Shown: positions 11,934 to 24,385 of the stretch, in pieces
Numbering within the stretch: position 1 is the first letter of the stretch
How the letters are laid out: each line of letters begins with the position of its first letter
Assembly (NCBI GenBank): GCA_905250125.1
Contig: CAJNOL010000486.1
Span: 1-64,000 of the forward strand
Reading direction: 5' to 3'
Source of the DNA: Rotaria sordida
Taxonomy: Eukaryota > Rotifera > Eurotatoria > Philodinida > Philodinidae
Length of the DNA stretch: 64,000 nucleotides
Made by a program: the position numbers and the translations under genes
The notes under the pieces: generated by a model
Told to the model about the DNA's origin: nothing
The model's database searches: none
What the model saw: only the letters and a program-made list of their open reading frames with translations

Positions 11934-14509
11934 CGTTCGCTTAACATTAATTATTGAGACTGAGTGCAGAAATCAATTCGTGATGTCTACTTTTATTGTA
12001 CAAAAGTTTACTACAGGCAATTGCTGTTTTTATTGTCATTTGATTCTTAATAATCATATCCATTTCTTATCTCATGACCAAATAATCTTGATAGATTTAG
12101 TGACTCTACTTATTTTTAGCAATAAAGTTGACAGTTTTATAGAGAAAACTGAAGCGCATTGAGTGGTATATAAAATATTCATCTTGCATGAAACCAAGAT
12201 GGATCATAAGAATGATATATAAGTGAAAAATTCTTCATGTTATTTGAATAGGATATTTCTTTTATGACACTTGAAAAAGACGAATTTCCGCTCATTGCTT
12301 TATTTCGTTAAATAGAGATTATTGTGCTCTTAAATCTATACACTTGACATTTCTTTCCATCAATTGTCTTCATGATTAAAAATATTTACTTTTTGTCCAC
12401 AAGCAGTAGCTATTGATTTTCTATTTTTAATGCTATATTGCTGTACATAGGCATCAAGCGAGCCCGAATCTGTCGGGATTCGAGGGTGGGTGTGGGTTGG
12501 TTTGAGTGTGTTGATGGGTCAACTCTTCTTCGAACCACTGTTAGCCACACACTCACTCAGACTGCCAGTCACAGCTACATTAACGCCGACACCCTTTATA
12601 AAATTCGACAAGTTTTCGAGGATGAGAAATCCCAATCAATCGGTTGTTTTTGGCAATTTAAAGCTTGGCTTTTTTGATCAAGGAAGGTTTTTTTGGAGAA
12701 AATGATCATTCTTTTTATAAGACTTGTATGAAGACCTTCAGGATTGAGAAGCTCGAATCTAAACTCCGTTTGCTCCAATACCTTATTCGATAGCGAGGAC
12801 CAACAGAAAGCGAATCGCCAGGAAAATAATTCCATACGGATCGCTATAATTTATGATGTTCTTTCATTTATATTATTATCAAATATATCAGAATAAATTT
12901 GTCTGAAACAAATACTATCATAGAAAATTGATATTGTTATATGCGTGCTAATGCTGTATAATTGGTACACAAACGATATATGGAAAGATGAACGCAAAGC
13001 TGTAATTGTAAATGCTGCTAAATGCTATTCCTCAGAGAAATGTACTGAACTTTTCTAGAGGTTAACAATCCATATAAAACTAAATTTCAACTCTTAACTG
13101 ACTATATGAAAAACAATGCAAAAAGTTACCAAAAATTATACGTTAAGTTATGCATCAATAGAAATGAAAAGGCTAGGAACACACAATCGGTTATCACTAT
13201 GAGTGAACAAGGAAAATGACACTATTATACAAAGAACAGATGATCGAATGGACAGTTTACTCAAACAAATGAGAACGTCGATAAGAGTGATATAGGTATG
13301 AACAAAAATAGAACTGAAGAGAAAAAGAGAAAAAATATACATTTCAACATGTACATAAAGGGAATGATTATTCAAATAATCTTTCACGACCTTGAAATAT
13401 TTTCAGAGGATGACGATGTAACAATATCAAAATTATTCAGAACCAAGGTAATCGATATACTGAATTATTCAGAAGAGATGACGACTCACGACATCTTACA
13501 GTGCACTATCAATGAAGACCGGACAAATAAAACTCATAAAAACGTGTTTTTTTATTTCAATATCTTGATCATATAATTTATACTTTTATTTGCTTCTCTA
13601 ATAATTAAATGTTATCTTGAATATGTTGTAAATCTCTTTTACGACTCATTGCAAAAAAGTTAGAGGATCATGTAATTGACCGAAAATACTGACTAATGCA
13701 AATTTAAGTGCACAATAGAAGGAAAGAAAGAATATAATAGAATAGTCTCAGCTTTGATACATAATCTATTGTCGGATCCAAAATAGAAGGCAGATCACCA
13801 TTTTTCGAATAACTTTTGATAGGAACGAGATGAAGAGCTACGGTTTTCACCATTCGAAAGCGTAAGAACTAGGCACTAATTCCATATAAAAATCAAGGAG
13901 TGGGTATCAAATAAAGATACATTGAATTTGTTGGACTTTTCCCAAACTGTGCAATTCTCATAAGATTCGTTACGTATTTCTTGTTCAAGAGGAAGTTTGA
14001 TAGCCCGGATCATGCTTTATAAAACCATGCAAACCACAGGTTTTCTATAATTTATCACTTGTACAAATAAAACATCATTGTTATTTCTAACGATATTATT
14101 ATTCCTTTTCACGCATTGAAAAAAGTGTTCATCGTAAGTCAAATGACGACATATGATGGTAAAAAAGTAATCGATGCTGTAATTATTATTCATAATTCTT
14201 ATGTAGCTTTCTTTTCGAAAATGTTGTCACATAGGTGATGTCAAAGAAATGAGCTTCATTTCATATAAGAAAAAAGGATAATGCATGGGCTATTGGATGA
14301 ATTTTATTTTCATCTCTTATGAACACACTATTGGAAAAAAATGAAAGAAAAGAAAAAAAAAGCATAACTTATATGTACGTTGACTTATGAAGTTGACGAA
14401 AGGAATAATAATATCGTCAGAAAGAACAATGATGCTTTATGCTATTGTTCATAAAGCCATTCTATAAGAATAATGCGCAATATTCATTTTGTTGACATGA
14501 AGACAAACA
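11934..14509. other. Intergenic region between ABC transporter and F-box genes
   Basis: No gene was recognised. It is the shared upstream region of two divergent genes. It holds a G-rich then C-rich pair at 12483-12575 and a lone foldback-arm copy at 13793-13860. Short open frames here lack family features. Confidence 0.5.
13793..13860. repeat. Solo arm copy of the 21.7-22.3 kb foldback family
   Basis: The run beginning TTTTTCGAATAACTTTTGAT and ending in TTTTCACCATTCGAAAGCG closely matches the arm at 21755-21820. No matching inverted arm is seen nearby, so this is a fragment. Confidence 0.7.
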
Positions 14510-17500
14510 ATGGCAACAACATTAGAACATCTTTCCGTCGAATTACTCTACCAAATATTTATTTACTTCCAGTTTCATGAAGTATTCAATATTTTTTCTA
14601 ATCTTAATTTACGATTTGCTGCTATCATTAATAACATGTCATTTATGCCAGTCTATCTGGGTTTCAACGGAATGAGTATAGTAACGACCAAATTTTATTA
14701 TAGACATTTATCACAGGCAAACATCTGTAATCGTCTTATTTCATTATGTATCTCAGATACATTAGCTATTGATAATGGTTTATGGTTAGCATCACATGTA
14801 TCTGCATTTAGTAACCTGTGCCATTTATCTTTAATTGACATAAAACGTTCTTCCTTTGAATTGATTCTCAACTCACTGTCATCCATCAATTCTCTCGTCA
14901 TATTTAGTGTACGCTTTACAACGGATTCTCGTGCTGCTTATACATTTAGAGCTGTACCAGAAGGTGCTTATTATGAACGAATTTTTCACTTATTTCCTTC
15001 ATTACGTGTGTGTCATCTGCTTTTTCGGCGATACGTAAGTTACATTCCAGACAGTCAATTTGTTTTACCATCTGACAGAACTTTTATGCCTATTCAAACC
15101 AATCTTTGTAACTTACAATCACTTGCACTTTGCGGGTCACCAAGCTTTCTATCATATTTATTTCAATATCTTCCACAATTGGAACAACTCAGGTATACAC
15201 ATACTGGTCTTTGGCTATCTGGAGAACATCCACTAAGACATGGTAATCACAAGTAAGTTTCTTTTAATTGAATGTATATTTTAACTTATAAACTCAATGT
15301 AAAGCGTATTTATAAAAGGAAGGTATCTAATTCTTTTATCAGAAGAAATTGTAGTTAAAACTAAATTATTTGTGAACTGATAAGTTACGTTTTGAATAAT
15401 TCGTATGCACTTTTAGAGTCAACTATTAACAATAGCGTGAAGATTTTAAATGGTTGATGAGTTATATATCAGATTTTTGAATGTACATACTATATATAGA
15501 AAAACTTATTGAAATTATTCAATTATGAGCTTCTATATGCAATTATAGATGAATACATGTAAAAAACGAATCATCACAATTGTGTATTTGGAGGTTAGAT
15601 GAAGATAAAAGTGATTGTTTTTGTCATTCATAATTAGTCACCTTTCCGCTTGTAGAAGTAACACAGCTGAATCTGTCTTGTTTGTATTTGAGTTTACTAT
15701 CGTGACATTTATTTATTCTTACAAAAAGAAAATCTTTTTAGTCCTCTAAAAGGCATTCGATGATATTTATTTAAGAATGGAAATTTGAACATATTAGACT
15801 CAACAACCGATAAAATCTTGAAAGAGTACTTTTGAATTAAAAATCGATTAACTCTGAAGACGGTGTGCGAAGTCATTACAAAAAAATTTAAATGTTGCAT
15901 GAGCTCTTTTCGAAAAAAGTAAAGACTTCCATATAGAAAGTAGAAATTACTTTGCAATAAAAGACAATGTACTTCGAAAACTTATTGATTGTTAAAATTC
16001 GGGCAGAATATTTAATAACAAGGTTTTGAGACTCATCTTGAAACGTTTGATTTGTTTCTATTATGAGACTTGTTTTCAATTTTTCTCATAATTTTATCAG
16101 AAATATGATTTCTTGAACACTAATCTAAAGACCGATACTTTAGTGGAAATTAGAAAAAGTCATATATAAGATATATTGGTTTTAAAAGATGCAATAATCT
16201 TTGAAATAAGTATGACTTTAGACACGATTATGTTATAAAAAGATATTAACTCATTAAGCGTAGTTTTTATACAATTGTAAAGTAAAAAATTGTTATATAT
16301 TAAATTTTCATGATAAAATCTATCATTTCTACAGTGTGTAGAGACGAACAGTTTGAAGAAAGAAGTGCCAAAAATTGTATATATAAAGAACACTGATGTA
16401 GTTAAATGAAAGAAAATTGTCATTAAGAAGTTAAATAATATAAGTGATGCATTCTTTATTGTTGCAAAATGATCTTGTTGATCCATTCTAGTCGAATTAT
16501 TCCCATTAATAAACGTCTTGCTCCGAATCTACGCCATCTTAACATAAATTGGAATGGATGTATCATTACTGTGGAATCAATTAATCAATTATTTGACCGT
16601 GATGTTTTATTTTCATTGATGAAGTTCAGACTATTGGGGAAGATGGCTGGTCCTTATGTTCTTCACAATTTACTATCGATGCTTTCCAGTCAATGTTTAT
16701 ATTCGTTTGATGTTAATTGGTTTTTGGAAACTGAAGTGTCACTACCAGAAACAAGCAAAATCTTATCAGACACATTTCAACAGCTCAAAGGATCTGTACC
16801 AATCGATTTAGAACTATCTTTAAAAAACATCCATCATATTAATAAAACATCTTCTATTAGAGCTGTAACAGTACCAAGAATGGATAAATCTTTATGTGTC
16901 TATTCCTGTCTACATGATAATACTGTGCATGGGTATAAACAGATAGTTTTTCTTCTATAACACACGTTCTATTTTTGTTTTAGACAAAGTCTGTGGCCAT
17001 ATAATAGACGTGCCTTTAACAGTCAGTTATTTTGCTGCAATAAGATTCTTATGAGTGAGAATTATGATAAAATCAACGATGAATTTCTTTCTTTGTCACC
17101 GCCCATCATTCCTTGGCATCAGATTACATCGCTTCATATTGCACAACCATTCAATGTAACTCATCTTCACATTCTCTTTTCGCAAATGACTAATCTACGT
17201 ACTCTAGAACTGGATTATAGATCATATGATGATTGTGAAATCGATTTGAAAGAGGAAAATTCAATCTATCTTTTTGACGATACTTCTTTATGCAATATGC
17301 TGATGTCAAATGGCTTACGACAACTCAATCTTTTTACTGCTAGAAGACAATCAAATCTGATAAATATTGCTTATTTAATTGTCGAACGACTATTTCATTT
17401 GCAAGTGATAGAACTAGATAGTACTAGCTGTCAAATCATTGAAATGTCACATATACTTATCAACGGTCTTTCGAAATTAAATTTTCTCACTCTTATTGGT

Positions 17501-17623
17501 TGCTATCAACATGGTGAACTTTATGAAAAAGAATTACATGATCTAAAGAATTCAAATACTCGTTCTTTTCGAACGGAAGTTCCTCTCACTCCAGAAGAAG
17601 ATACACTTTTCGTATGGTTATAG
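14510..17623 (+). CDS. F-box/leucine-rich protein, three exons
   Basis: Exons 14510-15252, 16492-16932 and 16984-17623 join in frame (1824 nt, 607 aa). Intron 1 (1.24 kb) runs GTAAGT to TTCTAG; intron 2 is 51 bp, GTATAA to TTTTAG. Residues ~4-45 form an F-box (LEHLSVELLYQIFIYF, later FSNLNLRF), which in the family binds Skp1 in SCF ubiquitin ligases. The rest carries spaced Leu/Ile motifs such as LRHLNINW, LRTLELDY and LRQLNLF, suggesting an irregular leucine-rich fold for substrate binding. The substrate cannot be told. Large families of such F-box proteins are known in bdelloid rotifers (established knowledge, not searched). The start is the first ATG, directly ahead of the F-box. The extension of exon 2 past its donor soon reaches a stop, which supports the splice. 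Confidence 0.8.
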
Positions 17624-17708
17624 TAAAATGAAACTGCGAATAATTTTTTTTTTCTTTGTTCTACTTAAACTTTTTGTTGTAAAAGAATTGTAAGAATTTT
17701 TTAATATA

Positions 17709-17714
17709 AATAAA
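17709..17714 (+). terminator. Polyadenylation signal of the F-box gene
   Basis: AATAAA lies 86 bp past the stop, in an AT-rich 3' flank and followed by T-rich sequence. Confidence 0.55.
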
Positions 17715-18840
17715 GCTAAACTTTGTTTCAATTTTGTTTTATATATTAAATTAGATAAAAAAGTCTCTTGCTTTTGATATTAAGTTAGATAAAAATCTTG
17801 TTATTTTTTATATGTTATAATTTTACGGAAAATCGAATGACTTGAGTGTGGGTATGGATGAAGAGAATAGACACCTACTTTCTTCTTTTATCTTGTATCA
17901 AATTTATTGCGTAATATTTAGGACGAGAAATTTCCAATTGAGGAGCATGTATGAACTAATTAATATGAATAAAAGCAATTACATTCATATATAAGAAAAA
18001 TTGGATATACTGAATGCAATCGATTTGTAGCTAATGTACATACTCCAACCAATAAAGCCCAACTAAATGCTCTTCATTTATAACCTATCAATAATAGGAA
18101 ACGAAGATGAAAAATTTGGATGATCATATATAAATAAATCTCATCTTAATATTAAAGAATGAACAACATTTATAATATAGAATATTAACAAGCACACATA
18201 CTTACCAGATGTGACTAGTGTGAATGGTAACTATTCGATAGTATGAAATATTCTTAAAAAGAAAACCAACAAAAGGTATCCAAAGGCCAATAATCAATGA
18301 TGAAATTTCAAATCCAATATTTCCTAATGTTAGTTCATTATAATATTAATTACGCACACAAACGAGAAATTTTTTGTTTAAGTAATAACAGATAAAGAAA
18401 AACAATAATTACTGAAATGCATAACCACTGAAACCACTTCTAGCTGCTTGTGACCTGAAAAGAATCGATCTTTTTCATGATTGATTTGTGAAACAATTTC
18501 TAAGAATTGTTTTAGAATAAAATTTCACAAAACACGTAAATATGTTGTTGAAGTTGTTCTAAATATGATTATCTGTTTGTTAAACAATAGGCTTAATTCT
18601 ATGATGTTAACATCTTAACACCAAGCACAACTAGACGGTTTTTATTATAAGAAAAATTTGATAGTGCAAGTCCTTTGTGGCTGAAATGTGAAACTTAGAT
18701 GTCTTCATTAGTTTCATTATCTCCATTTTCTAATAAGTATTGAATTTAGAAATGTTCTATGAAAAAGCCAGAGATCGCGAAAACATCGGGATCAACCGAT
18801 TTTGGATTTTATCCCCTAGCCCTCGGATGGTCTTCTTGAA
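17715..18840. other. Gene-free AT-rich stretch
   Basis: No coding sequence, RNA gene or clear repeat was recognised here. Confidence 0.5.
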
Positions 18841-19014
18841 TCCGACTGGATTTACATAATACCATTTTTCGTTCCCTGCTACGTTAATATGTATCCTTTT
18901 CCGAACGATTTCTTTTCTAAGCTTAGCTCTGAGAGTTAGAAAAGAAATCGCTTGGAAAAGTATATATATTAACGTAGCAGGAAACGAAAAATGGTATTAT
19001 GTGGATCCAGTCGG
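18841..19014. mobile_element. Short foldback MITE (174 bp)
   Basis: The ends TCCGACTGGA and TCCAGTCGGA are inverted; arms of about 80 bp (including ACCATTTTTCGTTCCCTGCT and its near-inverse) meet at a short centre. There is no coding content. Confidence 0.75.
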
Positions 19015-19314
19015 ACCCACAAAAACTATTCGTGGGCTAGGTATTTCAGGCCTTATCTACCATAGATGAATCCAAAATATTACGGTCTAAAGATTTGTCT
19101 CTGGTTCGCTAGGGCTGTCCGATCACTAGGGACCTGCGGAGTCAGGTTTTTTTATTCTAAAACTCGACTCCGACTTCGAAAATTTTTATTTTTTGACTCC
19201 GATTCCAACTCCGAGAAAGTCCGAATTTTTTTATTAATAAAAGGAAATCTCAAATATGTTTCATTGTTTAATTTACAACACGCGGAAATCAATAATAAGG
19301 CTGCTATATTACTA

Positions 19315-19492
19315 CATTGAAGTCTCTCTAAAGTAAGCACGATCGAGACTATTGAAAAACGTTCTTAATAACCAGGTGTTCACCTTCGGGAGGTCCATTT
19401 TCAGCAAAAATTGACTTTTCGGACTCGTGAAAAACGCTCATAATAACAACGTTTTCACTATATAGAGGTGCTCACTAGTAGAGGTTTTACTA
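19315..19492. mobile_element. Short MITE with pogo-like ends
   Basis: The left end CATTGAAGTCTCTCTAAAGT and the right end (reverse complement TAGTAAAACCTCTACTAGTG) resemble the ends of the 4260-7029 element, with a TA at the left border. The interior is an imperfect hairpin. It is likely a small relative of that element. Confidence 0.55.
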
Positions 19493-19789
19493 TGTTATTT
19501 TGTGGAACTCACGTATATTTTCGAAAAAAATAGTGAGTGTAAGTTTTAAATCGAGGTTTTGCGGCTCTCCCTACTCCCTAGGCCCCCACCATTACAGGCC
19601 TTAGCAACCGGGGTCATAGGTCAAAGGTCATTGGTGCATTTCCCTAGCAACCATATGGCACGAAACCATACATTATTGGATATGGTTCCATAGCAATCGT
19701 TACCCCTTATTACAGACCATTACCAACAAATTACCTAATTAGCTAATTAGGGAAATTATGAGTGAATTAATCAATAATCAACTAATAAT

Positions 19790-19915
19790 TTTTGTAATAG
19801 TTAATGTTTTTAAATATATTTTTAGTATTTATTAATATTTATTACTTTTCATTTATTAGTATTTATTATTTAATATTTAGTATTTAAAATATTTTATATT
19901 TTATTGCTAAGCCAT
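19790..19915. repeat. TATTTATTA-type low-complexity tract
   Basis: Repeated TATTTATTA and TTAGTATTTA words, almost free of G and C. Confidence 0.7.
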
Positions 19916-20921
19916 TACTGAGCCGTGGTCGACCATCAGAGGTACATTGAGATCTCCTTACAGGTCGTTATAAACACCTGAGGACATCGTTACAAATCGT
20001 GACAGACGGCATCTGCAGACTATTATAGACACTATATCAGTAAGTCCTGCTAAGAACGTATGAGCTATATTTTTATTGCAGATGTAGAGGATTCTGTAAA
20101 GGATGATGAAGAAATCACTCCATAGATAGATCGAATGAGGTCATTTTTATGTGGTCAGTAACAGTGATCGGATCGCGTTTCTTGTTTTAATCTCACAGGG
20201 ATTGCACTAACAGCTTTTTAATAAACGGAAAAGATTTTATTTTAGATGTTAATGAGTAAAGCCTTGGTATTTTCCATCCAGAAAAAGTAGCAATAAGACG
20301 AAACTTAAAAAATAGGAAGTAATTGAATTCTAATTTTAGCTAAAACTCGACACTATATACGAAAATCAGTCGAAAGAAAGAATAATATGCATGGTAGCTT
20401 ACTGAGCAATAAAATAAATATGCATAGCAGGCTAATATAGTAGTTGAACCGATGAAACGAACAATAAAATTATATCTGCTGCTTCTTGTGACATGCACCG
20501 TGTAGATATTACCATTTAGAGAATAGACGTTAAGCACTAAAGATGTATATGACGATACAAATAATTTTTTTCAATATTACGATGTTAAATGAATCATATA
20601 ATCTGATAGAAAAGTAATAAATATGAACAGTTTCAACAAAATAAACTTCCAGAACGCGCGTACCAACTATAAAAATTGTTATAATTCTGATTTATTCATC
20701 TATTTAGTGCTTTTTTAATATCTTACTTTAAAACCTCTGACAATATATATTAAATTTATAACGCTCGGAGTTTGTGAGTTCCACATTTCGCCCCCCCCCC
20801 CCCCATGGAGCCGCACTGACAAGTTTTTTTTATTACTGTTACTGGGTGATTGGTAATAATTTTATATATTTTATTACGAGTAATAAACTAATAACAATAT
20901 TGCTGCTATGAGTTACCAATG

Positions 20922-22314
20922 TCCATTTCAAAATAAAAGAGCCTTGACGAGGGAAGGCCACCAACTGTTCCCTCGCTTTTGAGCTGAAACTCAGTTGACA
21001 ATAGGTAATCGAACGTGCTGATTCCGAATATCACAATGGTTTTTGGCCGCTTTCGATTTTAAGATCCGTTTTTTAAAGATCTTGGTTTTTCAACCGAAAA
21101 ACCATTTTCACTAAAAACTTTTTTTGACCTGTCCAAATGAAAGAGCACGTCGTCAAACCTACAGAAAACAATTTTTCAAGGTTCTAAGCGAGGCTTTGAG
21201 CGAGTTTTCTGCGTCTAAAACTTAAAAAAGGAGGGAAAACCGCTAATATTCTTACACAATTTTTCTATAGCTGCTATCGCGGCACAGTTTTTCCTTTTTA
21301 CTAAATTCTTGTGAAATTGGAATGTATCATGATGTGTATCATGTCTAACACATGCATGCAGCCCTCCTCTTTGAATGCCTTTGATAAGTAAAAAAAAACA
21401 GAACAGAAAGAAAAACAGTAGTTTTTCTTTCATAAATTGTGTAAGAATATTAGCGGTTTTCCCCTCTTTTTTTAAGTTTTAGACGCAGAAAACTCGCTGA
21501 AAACCTCGCTTAGAACCTTGAAAAATTGTTTTCTGTAGGTTTGACGACGTGCTCTTTCATGTGGACAGGTCAAAAAAAGTTTTTAGTGAAAATGGTTTTT
21601 CGGTTGAAAAACCAAGATCTTTAAAAAACGGATCTTAAAATCGAAAGCGGCCAAAAACCATTGTGATATTCGGAATCAGCACGTTCGATTACCTATTGTC
21701 AACTGAGTTTCAGCTCAAAAGCGAGGGAACAGTTGGTGGCCTTCCCTCGTGAGTATTTTTTGAATAACTTTTGATAGGAAAGAGATAGAGAGCTGCGGTT
21801 TTCACCATTCGAAAGAGCGATGTCCGAGCCGTCGATCAGTATAGAAGTCATAAAGATAAAAGATGTTTTTTTATAGGCATTTTCTGATCAACATTTTTTT
21901 CTTTGCGTATTTTTATCAATTTTCACAATAATCTCAACTCAGATTATGTCAATGTGTAGCTCGAATCACACTTTTTTCGTTATGAAGTTAACAATTGTTT
22001 TTTTACATCCATATACAATTAGAGATTGAGATATAATGAAAACTGTCATAAATTTATAGCGAAAAAAGTGTGATTCGAGCTACATATTGACATAATTTGA
22101 GTTGAGATTATTGTGAAAATTGATGAAAGTACGCAAAGAAAAAAATGTTGATCAGAAAATGCCTATAAAAAAACACCTTTTGTCTTTATGAGTTCTATAC
22201 TGACCGATGGCTCGGACATCGCTCGTTCTAATGGTGAAAACCGCAGCTCTCTATTTCTTTCCTATCACTAAAGTTATTCAAAAAATACTCAGGGCTCTTT
22301 TATTTTGAAATGGA
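20922..22314. mobile_element. Foldback element (host copy, ~590 bp without its insert)
   Basis: The termini TCCATTTCAAAATAAAAGAG (20922) and its inverse (ending 22314) bound an inverted-repeat element. Its main arms are 21753-21995 and 22055-22292, with shared runs such as GTGTGATTCGAGCTACA. The left arm is split by an 802-bp second foldback. Confidence 0.8.
20948..21749. mobile_element. Foldback element inserted into another foldback; 3-bp target duplication
   Basis: Begins CGAGGGAAGGCCACCAACTG and ends with its inverse; the arms (~318 bp, 20948-21266 and 21432-21749) are nearly identical. TGA flanks both sides (20945-20947 and 21750-21752). Removing the insert plus one TGA restores GAGCCTTGAGTATTT, which matches the intact arm of the host element (GAGCCCTGAGTATTT). 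No transposase is present. Confidence 0.85.
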
Positions 22315-22706
22315 TATTAGTTTTAATACTATATTACTTTATAACATTCTTACTTTCTTCCTTCTGTTACTTTCACAGATTATTTCTAATTACATACAAT
22401 AGTTAATAACCTTATATGCTATTACTTACTACCAGTAATAGTAATGTAGCCCTGAACGATAAAGAAACAAACAAGTGAAGGAAAATCCAAGAATCATTAA
22501 CAGATTAATTTGAAATTTCTTGTGCATTTGTTGTTCAGTGGAAATAAAAAATAATCATTGACAAGTTTTCGATATGTACTATGTCCAAGGAATCGAAAAT
22601 TGATGATCAAGAGAACTGTAGTACTTCTGATGAAATTGCAATATGTTTTCATTGATGATATTATGCTTTTTCGTAGCCAGTCTTTCGAACGATACAACCA
22701 AAAAGG

Positions 22707-22903
22707 GGGTACACTTTAGTATAGGCTCCCACTAAACATAAAATCCATGTTCCACTCCCCACATCCTCACCCTCACCGCAGCTTATGGCAAAATCTCAAA
22801 GGGTGAGGGTGTAGGGTGAAGTTTTGCCGTGAGGGTGAGGATGTGGAGAGTGGAACATGGATTTTATGTTTAGTGGGGGGGAGGGCTATACTAAAGTGTA
22901 CCC
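22707..22903. mobile_element. Short foldback MITE (197 bp)
   Basis: Ends GGGTACACTTTAGTATAG and CTATACTAAAGTGTACCC are perfect inverses. Inside, a run from ACATAAAATCCATGTTCCAC through CACATCCTCACCCTCACCG is matched inverted by the other arm. The centre holds more GGGTGAGGGTG repeats. Confidence 0.85.
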
Positions 22904-22949
22904 GAAATAAATTCTGCATCTGTTAAAGATCTTCCGCTTCACCAGCCAT

Positions 22950-23610
22950 GCTTGAGTGATTTCCAGGAAATCATTTATTCTCTAAGAAGCCGGAAATAGT
23001 TGTGTGCATATTGCACTTTTGTTTGAATAACTCGTCTCACAAGTATTGCCGGTGGATAAGTTACATTCCACTCAGTAGAGAATTTAATTATGCACCTGGT
23101 AGTGATGCTTGGATTCACGGGGCGTACTTGAGTGATTTCCAGAAAACGGTCTTTTTCAAAGAAGCCGCGAAGAGTTGTGTTCAGACTGCAGTTTTCTGCG
23201 GATAACTCATCTCACTAGTACGGTCGGTGAATAAGTTATATGCCATTCGGTAGAGAATTGAATTCTGAATCTTCTCCACCAGATCCGATCTACCGGTAAT
23301 GATTCGGTTTCGAGAAGGAAAAAGTTCTTTCCCAAACTACGATATACCATGGATACCCCATGATTATTGGAACCGAAAATTTTTCCTGATGGAAATGAAT
23401 TCCCTGTATAAGTTGTATGTCAATCAATAGAGAATTGAATTCTGAATCTTCTCCACCAAATCCGACCTATCGGCGATGATTTTGTTTCGAGAAGGAAAAA
23501 AATTCTACCTCAAAGTACCGTATAGCATTGATATCCCAGGAACATTCCAACGCAAAATTTTTGTGAAACACGATCTGAAAGGAGTGTTGAACTGTTTAGG
23601 GGTAGAAATT
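22950..23610. repeat. ~177-bp tandem repeat, diverged copies
   Basis: CTTGAGTGATTTCCAG recurs 176 bp apart (22952 and 23128). A second block containing AGAGAATTGAATTCTGAATC and TTTCGAGAAGGAAAAA recurs about 178 bp apart (near 23250 and 23428). One more partial copy lies at 24325-24380, beyond the gap. The period suggests a satellite family cut by the minisatellite and gap. Confidence 0.65.
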
Positions 23611-23614
23611 TGGA

Positions 23615-23736
23615 CCCCCCCCCCCCCCCCCCCCCCNNNNNNNNNNNNNNNNNNNNNNNNNNNNNNNNNNNNNNNNNNNNNNNNNNNNNNNNNNNNNNNN
23701 NNNNNNNNNNNNNNNNNNNNNNNNNNNNNNNNNNNN
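23615..23736. other. C homopolymer followed by a 100-N assembly gap
   Basis: Twenty-two C residues (23615-23636) run straight into exactly 100 N (23637-23736). A round 100 usually marks a gap of unknown length, so the tandem repeats on either side may be collapsed or missing. Confidence 0.95.
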
Positions 23737-24163
23737 ATACCCATCACAGACCGTGACAGAGAAACCCTAATACCCATCACAGACCGTGACAGAGAAACCA
23801 AAGACCCATCACAGACCGTGACAGAGAAATCCTAGTACCCATCACAGATCGTGACAGAGAAATCCTGGTACCCATCACAGACCGTGACAGAGAAACCCCA
23901 ATACCCATCACAGATCGTGACAGAGAACCTCTGGATCCATCATAGACCGTGACAGAGAAACTCTAGTACCCATCACATACCGTGACAGGGAATCTTCGGA
24001 CCCATCACAGACCGTGACGGAGAAACCCCAATACCCATCACAGACCGTGACAGAGAAACCCTAGTACCCATCACAGACCGTGACAGAGAAACTCCAATAC
24101 CCATCACAGACCGTGACAGAGAACTGTCAGAGACCATCACAGACTGTGACAGAAAAACTAGTT
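23737..24163. repeat. 33-bp minisatellite, about 13 copies
   Basis: The unit ACCCATCACAGACCGTGACA followed by GAGAAACCCTAAT repeats at 33 bp with point differences. The unit holds the inverted word TCAC...GTGA. Since 33 is a multiple of 3, several frames stay open (11-residue repeat), but no gene context is seen. It begins at the assembly gap, so the true copy number is unknown. Confidence 0.9.
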
Positions 24164-24385
24164 TTGAAGCATCAAATAAACGGTAAGCTACAGATCTATC
24201 TTGAAGAAATGGAACAAAATAATGTCCATTTAATTAATTACAATAGCTCCATCGTGTTTCACATTTTTAATCCCGCAAGGGATTGCGCTAACAGCTTTTT
24301 TTGACGAGAATGGATTTTCTCTATGAGTTGTATGTCAATCGATAGAGAATCAAATTCTGAATCTTGTCCACCAAGTCCCGTATAT

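Noticed and set aside
20791-20804. 14-C homopolymer as a functional site
   Set aside because: Simple homopolymer beside repeats; nothing supports function.
23737-24163. CRISPR-like regular repeats
   Set aside because: The 33-bp units are contiguous with no unique spacers, and the setting is a eukaryotic genome; this is a minisatellite.
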